Origin: Labilithrix sp.
Lineage (GTDB): Bacteria > Myxococcota_A > Polyangia > Polyangiales > Polyangiaceae
Direction of reading: 5' to 3'
Assembly (NCBI GenBank): GCA_019637225.1
Contig: JAHBWC010000035.1
Span: 1-64,000, forward strand
Length of the DNA: 64,000 nucleotides
In this document: piece after piece, positions 63,707 through 64,000 of the stretch
Layout of the letters: each line of letters opens with the position of its first letter
How positions within the stretch are numbered: the stretch's first letter is position 1
Notes under the pieces: generated by a model
Seen by the model: the letters and a program-made list of their open reading frames with translations, nothing else
Told to the model about the DNA's origin: nothing
Databases searched by the model: none
Made by a program: the position numbers and the translations under genes

Positions 63707-64000
63707 ATGAGCGGCGGCGACGAGCGGCCCAGCGCCGGCCAGGGGGCGTCGCCGGCTCGCGACGCCGGGGCCTCCGTCGCCCGTGAGCCGGCGGCGCTGC
63801 GGGAGTGGCGGAAGATCCTGCCGTACCTCCAGCTCTTCGACTTCGCGCGGAGACCCTCCTCCAAGGCCGCGTGGCTCGTTCGGGTCGCCGCCGTCGGCAT
63901 CGCGCTCTTCGCCCTCTGGCGCCGGGTCGACGCGGCGACGCAGCCCTTGCTCGCGGCGAAGCCGCCGCCGGCGATCCCGACCGAGGAGATCGAGGACTAC
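63707..64000 (+). CDS. N-terminal part of an unidentified membrane protein
   Basis: The gene runs off the right edge; 98 codons are visible. The protein starts MSGGDERPSAGQGASPARDA, then has EWRKILPYLQLFDFARRPSS, one hydrophobic segment (WLVRVAAVGIALFALW, near residues 58-73) and DAATQPLLAAKPPPAIPTEE. The layout fits a single-span inner-membrane protein with a cytoplasmic N-terminus. No family can be assigned from this much. It is divergent from the Gfo/Idh oxidoreductase gene. Confidence 0.55.
   Translation, partial: MSGGDERPSAGQGASPARDAGASVAREPAALREWRKILPYLQLFDFARRPSSKAAWLVRVAAVGIALFALWRRVDAATQPLLAAKPPPAIPTEEIEDY

Overview
The window is about 70% G+C. It combines eukaryotic-type Ser/Thr kinases, FHA, PilZ and VIT/vWA proteins, many lipoproteins, Ser-Gly repeat exoproteins, a SUMF1-type lipoprotein and a LuxC/LuxE pair. 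That mix points to a predatory or social myxobacterium (Myxococcota, most likely Polyangiales); this is inferred from gene content, as no rRNA or tRNA gene was seen. I saw no phage, transposase or CRISPR array. Most long reading frames opposite or out of frame with genes are shadows of high-GC coding sequence.

Layout. 1-6.4 kb: tail of a KGG-motif protein, a DUF433 protein, an ECF-like sigma factor followed by a 1510-residue anti-sigma/FecR/VIT/vWA protein, and a MarR regulator. 6.8-12.1 kb: fatty-acid hydroxylase, a 58-residue membrane peptide, a kinase-ATPase-TPR protein and a 41-residue basic peptide. 12.1-18.1 kb: LURP-like protein, membrane proteins, a CxxCH lipoprotein, a SUMF1-domain lipoprotein and a translationally coupled PilZ pair. 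18.2-27.2 kb: an SSG-repeat protease-like lipoprotein, a Cys-rich lipoprotein, FabH, a beta-helix lipoprotein, an Ala/Glu/Val repeat protein, a thioredoxin-like lipoprotein, a beta-lactamase-like lipoprotein and a zinc-ribbon peptide. 27.4-32 kb: the glyoxylate shunt (aceB-aceA) divergent from a RamB/ScfR-type regulator. 32-41 kb: FHA protein, SDR, TPR protein, pgi, an ABC-2 exporter and a second kinase. 41-48.3 kb: 5'-3' exonuclease, DUF2804, APC permease, CBS-pair protein and small envelope proteins.

48.4-52.5 kb: a GpdQ-like metallophosphoesterase divergent from a LicC-like nucleotidyltransferase, an MsmX/UgpC-type ATPase and a Tat-lipoprotein solute-binding protein, with no permease genes; possibly scavenging of a phosphorylated headgroup.

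52.5-64 kb looks like a surface glycolipid or polysaccharide locus. It has a flippase-like membrane protein, DegT aminotransferase, LpxD-like acyltransferase, polysaccharide deacetylase-like protein and GT2 glycosyltransferase on +. Converging on − is a tight operon: Gfo/Idh oxidoreductase, FabG-like SDR, ACP, acyl ligase, LuxE, LuxC. The oxidoreductase/aminotransferase/acyltransferase set could make an amino-acyl sugar, and the ACP/ligase/LuxE/LuxC set could make a fatty aldehyde.

Two genome-wide habits show up. Several genes share a TTGnnn-N17-TAnnnT promoter, often placed so that transcription would begin almost at the start codon. At four gene ends the last codons are repeated just beyond the stop codon.
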